Positions 33,987 through 45,790 of a stretch of DNA of 64,000 bases are shown here, one piece after another. A program made the position numbers and the translations under genes. Origin of the DNA: Taxillus chinensis (Eukaryota > Streptophyta > Magnoliopsida > Santalales > Loranthaceae); assembly GCA_023512835.1 (NCBI GenBank), contig CM042085.1, positions 40,758,189 to 40,822,188 of the forward strand. The letters run 5' to 3'. The notes beneath the pieces are model-generated. The model saw only the letters and a list, made by a program, of their open reading frames with translations. It was not told the DNA's origin and searched no databases. Each line of letters begins with the position of its first letter. Position 1 is the stretch's first letter.

Positions 33987-34676
33987 GATGGCTGAAAAGA
34001 ACCCTAACCCTAGAACAAGGAGTCTCCTCATCCTTATATAGACCTCCCATTATCAAAACGACGTAGTTTTGATTAAGTGAAACCCATGATCAAAACAACG
34101 TAGTTTTGATTACACAAGCTACAACCTTTCCGCATCCATACACACCAAAATACTCACTATTCCAACCTGGTCCTTTGGGAAAAGATGATTAGAATAACAA
34201 AACTAAGGTAACCATGCAAAAACATGCCTGCACGCCAATTTGAACGCCAATTCCCCAATTGGCGTGCAGCTCCAAATGCACTCAAACTTCACCCCAAGCC
34301 TCCTTGTATCTTGTAGAGGCCTGAGAAGCAAAAATATGCTTGCACGTGAAATTGGTGAATTCACGTGCAGCTTCAAATGCTCTGAAATTTCTGTGGTAGG
34401 TAGAGGACCTCATTCTAAGAAATTTTTGTTCTTGCACGCCAATTGTTTGAGGCCATCTACCCTATCAAAAGTGAGCTCCAAGATCAGCCAAAACAAACTT
34501 AAAACCGCCTGTATACGCATAGCATCTTCCTAGGGCATAAAGGTACATTATCACTTGTCACATGTACCTCCCAAAAGTCCCCTCTTGGGCTCATCTCTTA
34601 CCTCAAACTTGTGCACCAACATCCAAGGTGTTTGTGGTTAACTTCTTACACACAAGGTTACACACGGGTCATTACA
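32765..34676 (-). repeat. E3 3' LTR, 1912 bp
   Basis: Edges TGTCACGCCC and GGGTCATTACA. It contains the Athila-like U3 block (about 34180-34550), two palindromes (34053-34112) and a CT microsatellite (33955-33984). Confidence 0.92.
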
Positions 34677-35022
34677 TCCTCTCCCCCTTAAGACTTTTCG
34701 TCCTCGAAAAGAAATGACATACGAGGAAAACAAACACAAGCTACCCATTTGCCACCCGGCAAGCCACAACACCCAAATGGGTCATACACCGCGCACAAGA
34801 CATAATAAGACATAACAAGGTACCACCATAATCCATAACCACATGCATCACAATAATGCATATAACACATATCCGCATGTCACAAATACACATCTCAAAA
34901 CACATCACAATGATGAACACATGTCTAAAAGACAAAACAAATACACCAAATCATACACAACTAATACAAGAAAACACATCACAATCCCTTGGCCAACAGC
35001 CACCAACAGCCACCTCCCACTC
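34677..35022 (-). other. E3 3' untranslated region and polypurine modules
   Basis: The tract CCTCTCCCCCTTAAG (plus orientation) abuts the LTR. Further modules lie at 35023-35045 and 35508-35545. Confidence 0.7.
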
Positions 35023-35096
35023 TTAAGGTTGTTCGTCCTCGAACAACGTTGGGTGTTGCTCACGCATCATGGACTCACATTCCATGTCTCCTCTGC
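35023..35096 (-). pseudogene. E3 chromodomain tail
   Basis: Minus strand: E-T-W-type start, MMREQHP, then LFEDEQ-type residues and the stop at 35023-35025, with a one-base shift. Confidence 0.7.
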
Positions 35097-37142
35097 AGGA
35101 CGTGTCGGCCCCTAAAAGACAACACACCTTCCAAAACGCACATGCTGATGCACATCGTCCACAACTATTCACATACCCGCGACCGAAGATATCACACCAT
35201 AACACACATGAAGGCACGTACCGACAGACCCAATACAACACAGCATGATAGGGAAACATATTCTAATCTCACAAACAACCCTTGTTCTCCTCACCTAACA
35301 CATGTCACAAGTATTCACATGTCACGACAGTATAAGACATATACGCCCATCACCAACATGTTTAACGGATCACATAGGTCACAGAGCAACTCACATCATA
35401 AACACCACCACAAGGAACAACTCACAAACAAAACACTACTACACATTTAACGTTCCACTACCCATTCACCAACATCATACAAACTCATCCACAGGGAGTG
35501 TCCTCACAACCTTCCCACCTTTGGACTTTTCGTCCCCGAAAAGAGAAATCAAGTAGTAAACATCACGAGAAGATCAAAGCAACACATAACACCCAGGAGC
35601 ACAACCAGAACTAGAGCTTGGCCAATTAGCGTGCTGACAACAACTCATGTGAGCAAATCTGACAACAGTGAGGTCGAGAAACCTCCCACAGAGTCGCTAA
35701 GACCCCGACAACCGAACAAGGCCAACACCATAAGCCTATACATGAAGTATCCATTCGCTAGAATTCATATGATTGAACGAGAAGTCACTACATCGACATA
35801 GCAGGGTACTCGGCGTTAGACGCCTACTTGTGTCACAATAGGACCAACACTCCACAATGGAAAATACCTAACAATGACACCACTGGGATTTGATGTCAAC
35901 GGACACAACAATTTACAACGCAGCCACACTCCATATGTAGACCTTACCCGACGACAAAACACAAAGAGGTCACAAGGAAACACAAACAAACAAGAGAAAA
36001 GCATTATGCAAACCACAATCACAAGTCCCACACAGGGATATCACCACAAGAAGACTCGCATCACAACCTAAAAACCGCCTCACTCTATAGCGATACACAC
36101 AACAACAGAACCCAACCAATGCCAAAGGGAACTCAAGATGACTTACAATCCAGGACACAACTACAGCAGGATGAAGTTTGCGCTCCACCAATTCGGTCAC
36201 AGTCAACAAGACGCCCCACGGAGTCCAAGGAGTAACTCAAAACAACAAATGTAGTACCATACACAACCACAGCAAGACCAAAATCCACCATCCGGCTATC
36301 ACCTGTCACCGACCGTGAGGATCGACTAAAAGAAGTCTATGAACCAGAACAGAACCAGAACACTACACTATAACGCCTCTCGGACACTTCATGCTAGCAT
36401 CCTTGATCACGGTTAAATAGATATCCACTAAGGTCCCACAGCCTGCATACTAACTGAGGCGTACACTACAGCCCAAGTGTTAACGCCTTTCCGAGTCGGC
36501 AAACACCAAACGCAATGAAGTGGAACTTATCCTCTGACATCGGTGAAGTGTAACTAACACAGCTCTCTCTCCGACCAGGAAAAATCCTCCCACCTGCTAC
36601 AAGACAGTTGATCCCTCCGTGTTGTCATTCACAGTCACAAGGGAGTTCTTTGCCTCTATGACATACTCCACCTCATGGCCTACCAACTCCCCTATACCAA
36701 CCATCGCGTTCCATCTCGATACACCAACAAAAGTCTCAAATACACCAACACCTTGATGGCGTGAACCATCTCACTTACCGTGTGATACTACACATGAAAG
36801 GTTTTCGAGGAAAACAGATATAGATCATCCGCCTACCACCACCGCTCCAAAACATACACCCTTGTGATATCCGCCCAACATAAATCTCTCCCCAGGGAGT
36901 AGCACTAATACCCTTTTTAAGCAAAAACTGCCGACTGACTCATAAATAACACTAATACTCTTTTCCTAGCTTATCAACACTTTAATATTAAACATCACAC
37001 CAGATAAGGAATAATATGAATAACATCACATCTAACACTTTTCTTCATCCCCACACCACGCTTAATATGCCACTACACCACGCTTCATCCTCCTCTACAC
37101 ATGTGTCACAACACCCACACGTAGTAACCTTGCTATATGCCT
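35097..37142 (-). other. Unidentified family-specific sequence in E3
   Basis: Inverted homologue of 10562-12515; no recognisable product. Confidence 0.55.
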
Positions 37143-37379
37143 TTACCGCGGATGCAACACATACAACAACACAATACCACATTTTTCAAAGACACAAGCA
37201 ATGAAACACAAAACACCTGACGAGTAGAACGTACCAGCCTTACACCTTCTCTCCTCCTCTAAGCCTACTTCCCACAAGATACTAATCAAAGGAATGGCCC
37301 TACCATGCAAAAGCACACCCGCAGCCCCTAGAGAAATGTTTTCCAAATGTGGGTAAAAAGCCCGAACAAGGCCTGCCAA
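37143..37379 (-). other. Short conserved ORF of the non-autonomous family (78 codons)
   Basis: The product opens MAGLVRAFYPHLENIS and holds LLHGRAIPLISILWE. Third open copy of the frame seen at 10346 and 16107. Confidence 0.45.
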
Positions 37380-38179
37380 ATCTCACTTGCTTACCTCTTT
37401 TTACCAATTGGATGCATCGGGCACGACCCTTGAAACCCACTCACACTGATAGTTGAGCTCCGAGCACCTCACATTTTACACGTGTGCATCCCCATTTCAC
37501 AACATGTTCTATGAACATCACTCATGGTCTTTCACACTCGACAAACATGACACATGGCCACTGCTTGACCATCTGAGAACCCAGAACACCTATATATTTA
37601 CTAACCAGAACTTGCAACGGCCACTCTAGCCAACAAGATAACACTTCAAGGACTCTAAGAGCAGGCTATACTAGCTGCGTTTTCCCTTCAACTACAACGC
37701 TTGGAAAAGAAAGGTAACCATAGGAATATCCCTTTCAAGTAGTACTCCAACACACACCTCTATCCGCCGAAGAACATATTTCTATTAATCAAGGTTGCCA
37801 AGGAGGGGTCACACAACAACCCACAAGCCATCACCTCACACCTCAAGCTCTACTAGCTAGCCAGTCTAAATTTCCTCCCACTAGCAAAAAGGTTGCCTAC
37901 AAGATTTGGTTACTTTGATTATCCACATGTGCCAAAATTGAATATCACTCACTTATAAAATCAACACCCATATTTTTATTAGTTACTCATTATTCTTCCA
38001 GCAGATTATAAATATATATCTCCTAATAGGTCACCACCCACATCCATTCGAAATGCTAACCGAAACGGGACACGATAGGGTCCACCCAGCCTCACATAAA
38101 CCAAGACGAGACTCAACCGACAACCCACCAAAGGGGCACGATACCACCAGGGAATTTCTGTCTTGCTCTTCCACTGGCC
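37380..38179 (-). other. E3 internal noncoding region
   Basis: AT-rich; no gene seen; counterpart of 9511-10345. Confidence 0.55.
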
Positions 38180-38556
38180 TCACTAGGTAGTCCTCCTGCC
38201 TCCAAATCGGGACTCGGCGTTGAGCTTTACCCCTAGCTCGGCCGAGCCGGTCCCCTAGCATCACTCCCGGTCCTACTAAAATAGATCGTACGAAGACGTC
38301 CTACTTTTCCACAGAGGTAACACCGGTGCGCTTCTTGGCACACTCTCTGTTCCAGGCCCCACTGTCCACAACAAGCGTAATCTTTTGAGAAACAAGACTC
38401 AAACGGGAGTGTTGAGGGTCGACGGCTCTCGGCGTACCTCGCTCCTGATCGGTTGTCGAATTGCATCCCTCACCTCTGGAATAATCGAGCTCAAGACGCC
38501 AACCTCTGCCGTGATTAGTCTATCACCTTCACTGCAGCTCTCTCACTTGCCCAACC
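38180..38556 (-). pseudogene. E3 gag fragment, C-terminal part
   Basis: Minus frame (38466 down to 38233) contains YACCGQWGLEQRVCQE, a damaged CCHC knuckle that has lost its His, then RCYLCGKVGRL, the second knuckle-like unit. The N-terminal part of the same gag lies across E3a at 47511-47640. Confidence 0.7.
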
Positions 38557-40271
38557 TGTAAGGACCCGTACCTTGAGTTAGTCGGTTTGCCTCCTGAGTA
38601 GAGTTTTTCTAGATTTTGACCTAGTAGTTGGACTCCAATGAATTCACGTGCAAAAGGAAAGATGCTTAGAATGATGTCCTCTATCTACCACGAAGTTTCA
38701 GACCAAATGGACATGTATGTGAGGTGCACGTGATATGGGTCCAATTCACGTGCAAGTGTAATTGTCTTCCAAATGATGCAAGGAGGCTAGGGGTGAAGTT
38801 TGAAAGCATTTGGAGTTCATATGGAGTTGCACGTGAATTGGGAATTCACGTGCAAATTGGCGTGCGAGCATATTTTTGCATGGGTCCCTTGGTTTTGGCA
38901 TTCTAAGGAACTTTCTCCAAAGGACCATGTTGAAATTCTGAATATTTTGGTGTGTATGGATGCGGAAAGGTTGTAGCTTGTGTAATCAAAACTACGTCGT
39001 TTTGATCCTGGGTTTACTTAATCAAAACTACGTCGTTTTGATGTGAATGGTGTCTATATAAGGAGGGCTTGAGTTTGAGTTAGGGTTCTTGTGTTCCTTT
39101 CTTTGCAGCTCCGCCTGAGAGAGAGAGAGGCTAGAGAGAGAGAGGGAAGGGGAGTTGCTTGGTTCTTGCCGGAGCATCTTGCGTGGGGAGGACGGCGTTT
39201 GGCGCGGGAGCAAGGAAGATCTGCTTTAAGGTAGGGGTTCTGTTCTTCCTAAACCCTCCTGTCCTAGGGTCCTAGGACGGATTCCGGCTGTATCTGTTTA
39301 TATATATATATATGTAAATTCATATAGGTGTGATCTCCTATATGAATGTTGGCCTTCGATGGCATTTTGGTGTGGTCCGTGATCTATATGCTATATGTTT
39401 GATGAAAAGCTTTTGTGAATATAGTTATGTGTATATGCCTGCAAGTGTTTGAAATTATGCCTGAGGGCCGTGCATGTTATGTGTTTGTGGAAATGCCGTG
39501 TGTGCTGGGTTTGTGAGCTTGTGGATATATGCATGCTAAGTGTTCGAGGTTATTCCTGTGTGACTAAGCATACTTAGTGTTTGATGTTATGCCTGTATGG
39601 CCATGTGTGCTTGCGTGTTTGCTTGTACACCCGGTGGCCGTGGAAGCCGGGACTGTTTTGTGGAACCCGGTGGCTGTGGAAGCCCGGGGCTGTTTTGTGG
39701 AACCCGGTGGTGTGGAAGCCCGGGACTGTTTTGTGGAACCCGGTGGTTGTGGAAGCCCGGGACTGTTCTTGAAACCCAGGTGTTGTGGAAGCCTGGGAGT
39801 GTTTATGTACTAGCCCATGTATGACTGTGTTTCTTTGTTATAGCTTTGTAACCATATCTGGTGGGATAATTGTATCACGACACAGCACTTGTACACAAGG
39901 CATGTAGATACCAGGTGCATGGGATGGGTTGGGGAGACATGATCCCTGCGAGTTGTGGTTGCTCACCCCTCCTACCATGTTGTTTTCTTTTCGGGAACCT
40001 ACAGGCGTTAGGTGGGACCCCAAGGTGGAAGACCTTATTTATTTAATTTGTTTATGTTATTTTTATTATGAGAATCGATGTAACCCCAATGGGGAAAGGA
40101 TTTTGTTGTAATAAACTGGATTGGATTGCTTTTAATGAATATTACTTTCTTGAATGTTGTGGATGTTTAAAATGTTAAATTCTTGTTTTGTATCCTACCC
40201 CTTTGCCCTCCGTGTGGGTAAAAGGGGAGTCACGTACCGGTTTCCTCGGGTTGGAAATCCGGGGCGTGACA
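38557..40271 (+). repeat. E3a 5' LTR, 1715 bp
   Basis: Begins TGTAAGGACCCGTACC and ends GGGGCGTGACA. It carries GCACGTG modules, two palindromes (about 38985-39040), TATATAAGG near 39054, a GA run, the conserved AAGGTAGGGGTTC (39228) and a GC-rich tandem repeat at 39640-39800. Its first 100 bp differ from the E1b type, so it is a distinct subfamily. Confidence 0.93.
39640..39800 (+). repeat. GC-rich tandem repeat, about 35 bp unit
   Basis: Four to five units of the type GTGGAAGCCCGGGACTGTTT followed by TGTGGAACCCGGTG. The pair in the 3' LTR is 46860-47030. All three frames stay open, which produces spurious ORFs. Confidence 0.85.
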
Positions 40272-40273
40272 AT

Positions 40274-40460
40274 ATGGTATCAGAGCATGGTCTAGTTGGC
40301 CTAGGGTAGTGGGCGGACTTGGTTATCTTGAGTCCTTTGGAGGAGCCTGGAGGGACATGCCCGATCAACATGGTCCTCTTTGAGCCTCCAAGGTGTACTT
40401 GGGGTAGTCCGGTCTTGTAGTAGGATTTGCATGCATTGGCATTAGGGCACTAGTTGCATT
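40274..40460 (+). other. E3a primer-binding site and conserved leader
   Basis: TGGTATCAGAGC from 40275 pairs with initiator tRNA-Met. The leader shares about 180 nt with the non-autonomous elements. Confidence 0.9.
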
Positions 40461-40686
40461 TCTTGTGAATGTATGCTAAAGCGTGGATAAAATCATATGA
40501 TTAAGTGAAATGTGCAACTCGATTTGTTTGGCAATGTGTCTTGAACTGTGCAATGTGATTGATGCAATGTGTGTAACATCACGTGATAGTGGAATTGATC
40601 AGTGGGGGTACAGTGGGGGTAGAGGTAGTGACGCGATAGATTATAAAATTGTTTTGACGTTGTGCTTCTTACTTCGTGTAGTAAGA

Positions 40687-42109
40687 ATGCCGCCGAGGAG
40701 AGTGACACGTGCGTCCGGGCGATGGGCGATGAGTCATCTGCCCATGAGGGTCCGGGTGCGGGACCATCCGTTGGAGGGCATGCGTTATTCTGCACAGTGC
40801 AAGAAGGCATCCGGCTGGAGGTACGAGAGCTACGGGAGGGACTCCGGCGGGACGTTCGGGAGGAGGTGCGCCGTGAGATGGCGACACGGCGGGTGGTGCC
40901 ACCACCACCACCACCGATGACGAGAGCTGCCTCGTGAGCGTGAGAGTTCGGCTGGGTGGTGTACCGACCCGTGCGAGAGGATGACGTGGTGACACGGTTC
41001 CGAAAGGAACAACCTCCGCGATTTAAGGGGGGAGAAGATCTGTGGTAGGCGAAGCGGTGGTTGAGGCGGATTGAGCACGTGTTCTCCTTTCTCCTGCCCC
41101 GGGAGGAGGATAAGGTGCGGCCCGGCAATTCGGCGGTGGAGGGGGACGCTTTGGAGTGGTGGACGAGTGTTGCGGGGAGCCGTGCGGTGCAACTCATGTT
41201 TTGGGAGGAGTTCTTGCAACTCTTCCAAGATGAGTTCTTCCCGGAATCGGTGAGATGGCAAAAGAGGGAAGAATTTGGCAGCTTGGCCGGGATCCAAGAC
41301 GGTACCTGAATATGAGCGGGAGTTCCGGAGATTGAGTAGGTTTGCTCCCGAGGCGTGGTAAGGGAGGACCTGAAGGCCCACAAGTTCACCTTGGGTCTCG
41401 GGCCCAGCCCTTAGGGAGAGGGTGGCGATTCTACGCTTGAGGACCTATCTTGAGGCTGTGGAGACGGCCCGTATAGGCGAGAGGGAACTGGATGATGGGA
41501 GGCAGGCCCATCGGGGGCGCCAGGTTGCGAGTGGGCCTGATCGAGATGCAAGGGTCCAAGAGGCTCAAGACGGAGGAGAGGGATAGCGGTTCCTTCCGCG
41601 GCCGGGGACAGACATTGGCGAACCCAGGGAGGTCTAGCTTTGGCGGTGGCGAACGGGGCGGTCCGGCGGGGGTCTCCCCGGCGGTTGTTCTTCTTGTGGG
41701 GAGCAAGGCCACTTGAGGAAGGAGTGTCCAAAGAGGGACTGGAAATGCCATGGATGTGGACGAGAGGGCCATCGAGCCGGGTTTGCCGGAGTGGCAACGG
41801 GGAGTGGGAGGCATGACATCCAGCACAAGGAGTGATGCCGGTTTTCGTGCACCAGGTGAGAGACCGGCTCGTCGGTGGCGAGCCCAGCCAAGCAGGATCC
41901 GGTCGGACCCGACCTCGGGGAGGCCGGAGCGCGGCGGCGGACCGAGGCTGGAGGCAACCTTAGCGGGAAGCGTCCGGTGAGTGAGCCGACTAGTGGCACG
42001 GGCCAAGGAAGGGTGTTTGCGGCTGGAGGTGACATACCAGGAGGAGGCCGAGCTACCACCCCCACCAGTGAGGGTGGAGCAGGACCATCGGTGGTTAGAG
42101 GTACCCTCT
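40687..42109 (+). pseudogene. E3a gag (Tekay-like), frameshifted
   Basis: ATG at 40687 gives MPPRRVTRASG. After a one-base shift come HEGPGAGPSVGG, the Arg/Glu-rich helix LEVRELREGLRRDVREEV and a Pro run (PPPPPP). Capsid follows: TRFRKEQPPRFKGGEDLW, one TAG near 41045, then RWLRRIEHVFSFLLP, EGDALEWWTSV, FWEEFLQLFQDEFFPESV. After further shifts an Arg-rich linker leads to a CCHC knuckle CSSCGEQGHLRKEC (41686-41727) and a second CHGCGREGHRAG. This is the normal order for a chromovirus gag that packages RNA. About five frame changes and stops break it; see the finding on indel artefacts before treating all as real. Confidence 0.85.
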
Positions 42110-43940
42110 TGATCTCCCGTACCTTAGCCCTGTTCTTTTCGATACGGGTGCATCGTGTTCGTTTGTTCTTGAGCTTGTGATAGATAGTTTGGGGTTAGCC
42201 TGTGTGGAGGCCGCGAGGCCCCTAGTTGTGGAGTCTCCAGGTGGGAGGCATGATAGAGGTACGACGAGTGTGTCGTGACGTGTGTTAACCATAGGAGAGG
42301 TGGAGCTGCGTTTTGACTTGCATGTGATGCCTTTGAGGGCGTTTGACCTGATCTTGGGTATGGATTGGCTTATGGCTTTCCGGGCCAAGATAGATTGTTA
42401 TCGGCGGCGTGTGTCCTTTGTGACACTGCGGGGACCTCTTGCACCTGCGGAGGGGGAGTGGGATTGTGAGGCGAGTCGGGCTGGGCCGGTGTTGGACCGG
42501 TGGGGTGCCATTACCCACAGGTTGGCAGCCCCGACCTTTCTTGAGGAGGGTAAGGTGGAAAAGAGGGTGTGGCCCGCTGTTGTGGACCAATTTCGGGATG
42601 TTTTTCTGAGCGGTTGAGGAGTTTGCCACCTAAGAGGAGTGTGGAGTTCACCATCGAGTTGGTGCCGGGGACAGGTCCAATTTCCCAAGTAGCGTATCGT
42701 ATGGGGCCAGCCCGGGCGAGGGAGCTTCGAGAGGCAAATCGAGGAGTTGGTGGGCCAGGGGTATATCGGACCAAGTACCTCACCTTGGGGTGCTCCGGTG
42801 CTCTTTGCTAAGAAGGGCGATGGCACGCTTCGTCTGCATCGACTACAGGAAGGCGAATTCGGTGGCCGTGAAGAACAAGTACCCGTTGCCTCGGATAGAT
42901 GACTGTTTGACCAATTGAGTGGGGCCCGGTGGTTTTCCAAGATAGATTTACGGTCGGGGTATCACCGGCTCGGGGTTAGGGAGGAGGACATCCCTAAGAC
43001 GGCTTTCGGTGCGGGTATGGGCATTATGAGTGGGTAGTGATGCCTTTCGGGCTCACTAATGCGCCAGCGGTGTTCATGCATTTGATGAACCAAGTCTTTG
43101 CCCCATACTTAGACTCGTTCGTGGTGGTGTTTATCGACGACATCTTGGTGTATTCCAAGACCGAGAGGGAGCACGTGGAGCACTTGGCAACGAGTGTTGC
43201 AAACCTTGAGGGACCAGCGGTTGTTTGCTAAGTTTAGCAAGTGTGAGTTTTGGGCTGCAGGAGGTTCACTTTCTTGGCCATGTGGTGTCGGTGAGGGAGT
43301 TAGGGTGGACCCGGCCAAGATTGAGGCCGTGGCATCGTGGGCAAGGCCAACCAACGTTTTTGAGATCCGTAGTTTTCTTGGCTTGGCGGGGTACTATCGT
43401 CGTTTTGTAGAGGGGTTCTCCCGTTTGGCGGCGCCTATGACGACGTTGACTCGGAAGGGCGTGAAGTTTGAGTGGACGGACAAGTGCCGGCGGGCGTTTG
43501 AGACTCTCAAAACCCGTTTGACCACTGCACCGTGTTGAGGTTGCCTAGGGAGGATATTCCGTATGAGGTGTCTTGTGATGCGTCCAGGGTTGGTTTGGGG
43601 TGTGTGCTTATGCGGGGGCACGGTGTGGTAGCTTATGGGTCAAGGCGGTGAAGCCTCATGAGCGGAATTATCCTACTCATGACCTTGAGTTAGGCTTTGT
43701 CATCTTCGCCCTGAAGAGTTGGCAGCACTACCTCTTGGGGGGAAAAGTTTGTGGTGTTCTCGGATCACAAGAGCCTTCGATACATCTTTACTCGAAAGGA
43801 CTTGAATTTGAGGCAAAGGAGATGGGTGGAGTATTTGCGGACCTTTGATTTTACTCTTGCCTATACCCCGGGCAAGGGTAATGTTGTGGGCGATGCATTG
43901 AGCGAGAAAAGGGAAAGGCTGAGGTGGCCGTGAGGGAGTG
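42110..43940 (+). pseudogene. E3a protease, reverse transcriptase and RNase H
   Basis: Protease: FDTGASCSFVLELV (DTGAS at 42141-42155) and [46 protein letters not shown] in shifted frames, [36 protein letters not shown], and catalytic [13 protein letters not shown] (FIDD at 43130-43141). RNase [24 protein letters not shown], then [22 protein letters not shown] (the E position), [12 protein letters not shown] and GKGNVVGDALS. All catalytic regions are visible, with about ten one-base shifts. The domain set copies RNA into DNA and removes the RNA strand. Confidence 0.9.
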
Positions 43941-44060
43941 GAAGGCGATGGAGCGGTTGGCGACGTCGCAGTGCGGCTTTTGTTCGTGATGGTGGGACGA
44001 TCCTGCGTCCTTTGGTGGTAGTGCCTGAGTTGTACCAGCGCGTCCGGGAGGAACAATTGG

Positions 44061-45461
44061 GTGACATTGAGTGTGAGGTTCTCCGTGCCCGTATTGAGGC
44101 TGGGGAGCTATCTGGGGACTGGACGAGAGGGTCCTGAGCATGAGTTGTCATTTCGGGGGCGGTTGGTAGTAGCTTCTTCCCTCGGGGATGAGGTGATGAG
44201 GGAGTTTCACCAATCTAGGGTTGCTGTGGCATCCAGGGGGTACGAAGATGTACCATGCGCTTCGCGGACATTTTTGGTGGCCTGGGATGAAACGCGATGT
44301 GGCTGCCTTTGTTTCGCGGTGCCTCACGTGTCGGCGGTGAAGGCCGAGCATCGGCGGCCGGCGGGCATGTTACGACCCTTGCCCATAGCGGAGTGGAAGT
44401 GGGACCATATCGCGATGGACTTTGTGGCTCGGTCTTCCACCCACCATGGGAGGAAGGACATGATTTGGGTGATTGTGGATCGACTCACAAAGTCGGCCCA
44501 TTTTCTTCTTGTTCGCGAGCGGGACTCCATTGGGACTTTGAGTCGGTTGTACATGAACGAGATTGTGAGGCTGCATGGGGTACCATCATCGGTTGTCTCG
44601 ACCGGGATTCGAGGTTCGCTTCCCGTTTCGGGCCGGTTTGCGAGGAGGCTATGGGAACCAAGCTTCACTTGAGTACAGCCTTTCACCCCGAGACGGACGG
44701 TCGGGCGAGCGGACGAATCGAGACCATGGAGGACATGTTACGGGCCTGTGTGTTAGATTTCGGGGGTTCGTGGGCAACTCACCTTCCTTTGGTGGAGTTT
44801 GCCTACAACAACACGTATCGAGCATCCATTGGGATGGCTCCTTTTGAGGCGTTGTACGGACGGCCGTGTCGATCACCCTTGTGTTGGGTCGAGGTAGGAG
44901 AGGCAGCCCTCTTGGGGCCACGATTGGTTCAAGAGGCTGCGAGAAGGTCAAGTTGATTCGTCGGCGTTTGTTGTCGGCTCGAGTCGGCGAAATCTTATGC
45001 GGATCAGCGGCGGCGACCTTTGGAGTTTTCGTTGGTGATCATGTGTTCCTTCGTGTCTCTCCACGCCGTGGACATCGACGGTTTGGGCGAGGTTCCAAGC
45101 TATCTCCGCGGTTTATTGGCCCTTTTGAGATTCCGGATCGTGTAGGGCCTGTAGCCTACCGGTTAGCGTTACCACCGCGGTGAGTCGAGTGCACAACGTG
45201 TTTCACGTGTCCCGATTGAGGAAGTATCACCCTGACCCCACTCATGTGATTGATTGGGGGACGTTGGACATTGAGGATGACATGTCCGTCATTGAGGCCC
45301 CTATCCGTATCCTAGATCGGCAAGAGAAACTTTTGCGTGGTCGTGCTATTCCTTTGGTTCGCGTGCTGTGGCAGCACCGTGGCATTGAGGAGGAGACATG
45401 GGAACGGGAGTCCGTGATGCGGGCGCGGCACCCAGACTTGTTCGAGGACGAACAATCTTAA
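44061..45461 (+). pseudogene. E3a integrase with C-terminal chromodomain
   Basis: Zinc-binding HHCC region (44210-44350: FHQSRVAV to CLTC-type end), core with [11 protein letters not shown] (first Asp), [14 protein letters not shown] (second Asp, shifted), FHPETDGR and an altered SER/E site (reads ASGRIE near 44703-44720, from one lost and one gained base). Then GGSWATHLPLVEFAYNNTY and FEALYGRPCRSP, the GPF/Y-type RFIGPFEI and VGPVAYRLALPP. SRVHNVFHVSRLRKYHPDP leads to the chromodomain IRILDRQEKLLRGRAIPLVRVLW, EEETWERESVM, LFEDEQS, stop at 45459-45461. The chromodomain is the Tekay/CR type that tethers integration to heterochromatin. The last 93 codons (45180-45461) are open. Confidence 0.92.
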
Positions 45462-45790
45462 GCGTGGGAGGTGGCTGTTGGCCAAGGGATAGTGATGTTT
45501 CCTTGTGATGTGTTTTCTTGTATTAGTTGATGTATTTGTATTGTCTTTTAAAGACATGTGTTCTTATTTGTGATGTGCTTTGAAATGTGTATTCGTGCCA
45601 TGTGGACATGTGTTACGTGCATTATTGTGGTTATGGATTATGGTGGTGCTTGTTATGTCTTTGTTGTCTTGTGTGTGGTGTATGACCCATTTGGGTGTGG
45701 TGGCTTGCCGGGTGGCAAATGGGTAGTTTGTGGTTGTTTTCCTCGTATGTCATTTCTTTTCGAGGACGAAAAGTCTTAAGGGGGAGAGGA
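45462..45790 (+). other. E3a 3' untranslated region with two polypurine modules
   Basis: TTCGAGGACGAACAATCTTA ends the ORF (45439-45461). A near copy, TTCGAGGACGAAAAGTCTTA then AGGGGGAGAGGA, lies at 45759-45790 next to the LTR. The sequence between could be read as a decayed duplicate of the ORF end (FLFEDEKS). Confidence 0.75.

Noticed and set aside
39577..39824. Gly/Pro/Trp-rich proteins in three frames
   Set aside because: Artefact of the GC-rich tandem repeat in the LTR, whose units lack stops in all frames; the same occurs at 46808-47082.
40493..42065. Long minus-strand open frames (up to 298 codons) opposite E3a gag
   Set aside because: Shadows of the GC-rich plus-strand gag, which carries the recognised capsid and zinc-knuckle motifs; the same applies to plus-strand frames opposite E3b gag at 55922-56652.
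43109..43354. Minus-strand frames opposite E3a RT
   Set aside because: Shadow frames; the plus strand carries FIDD and other RT motifs.
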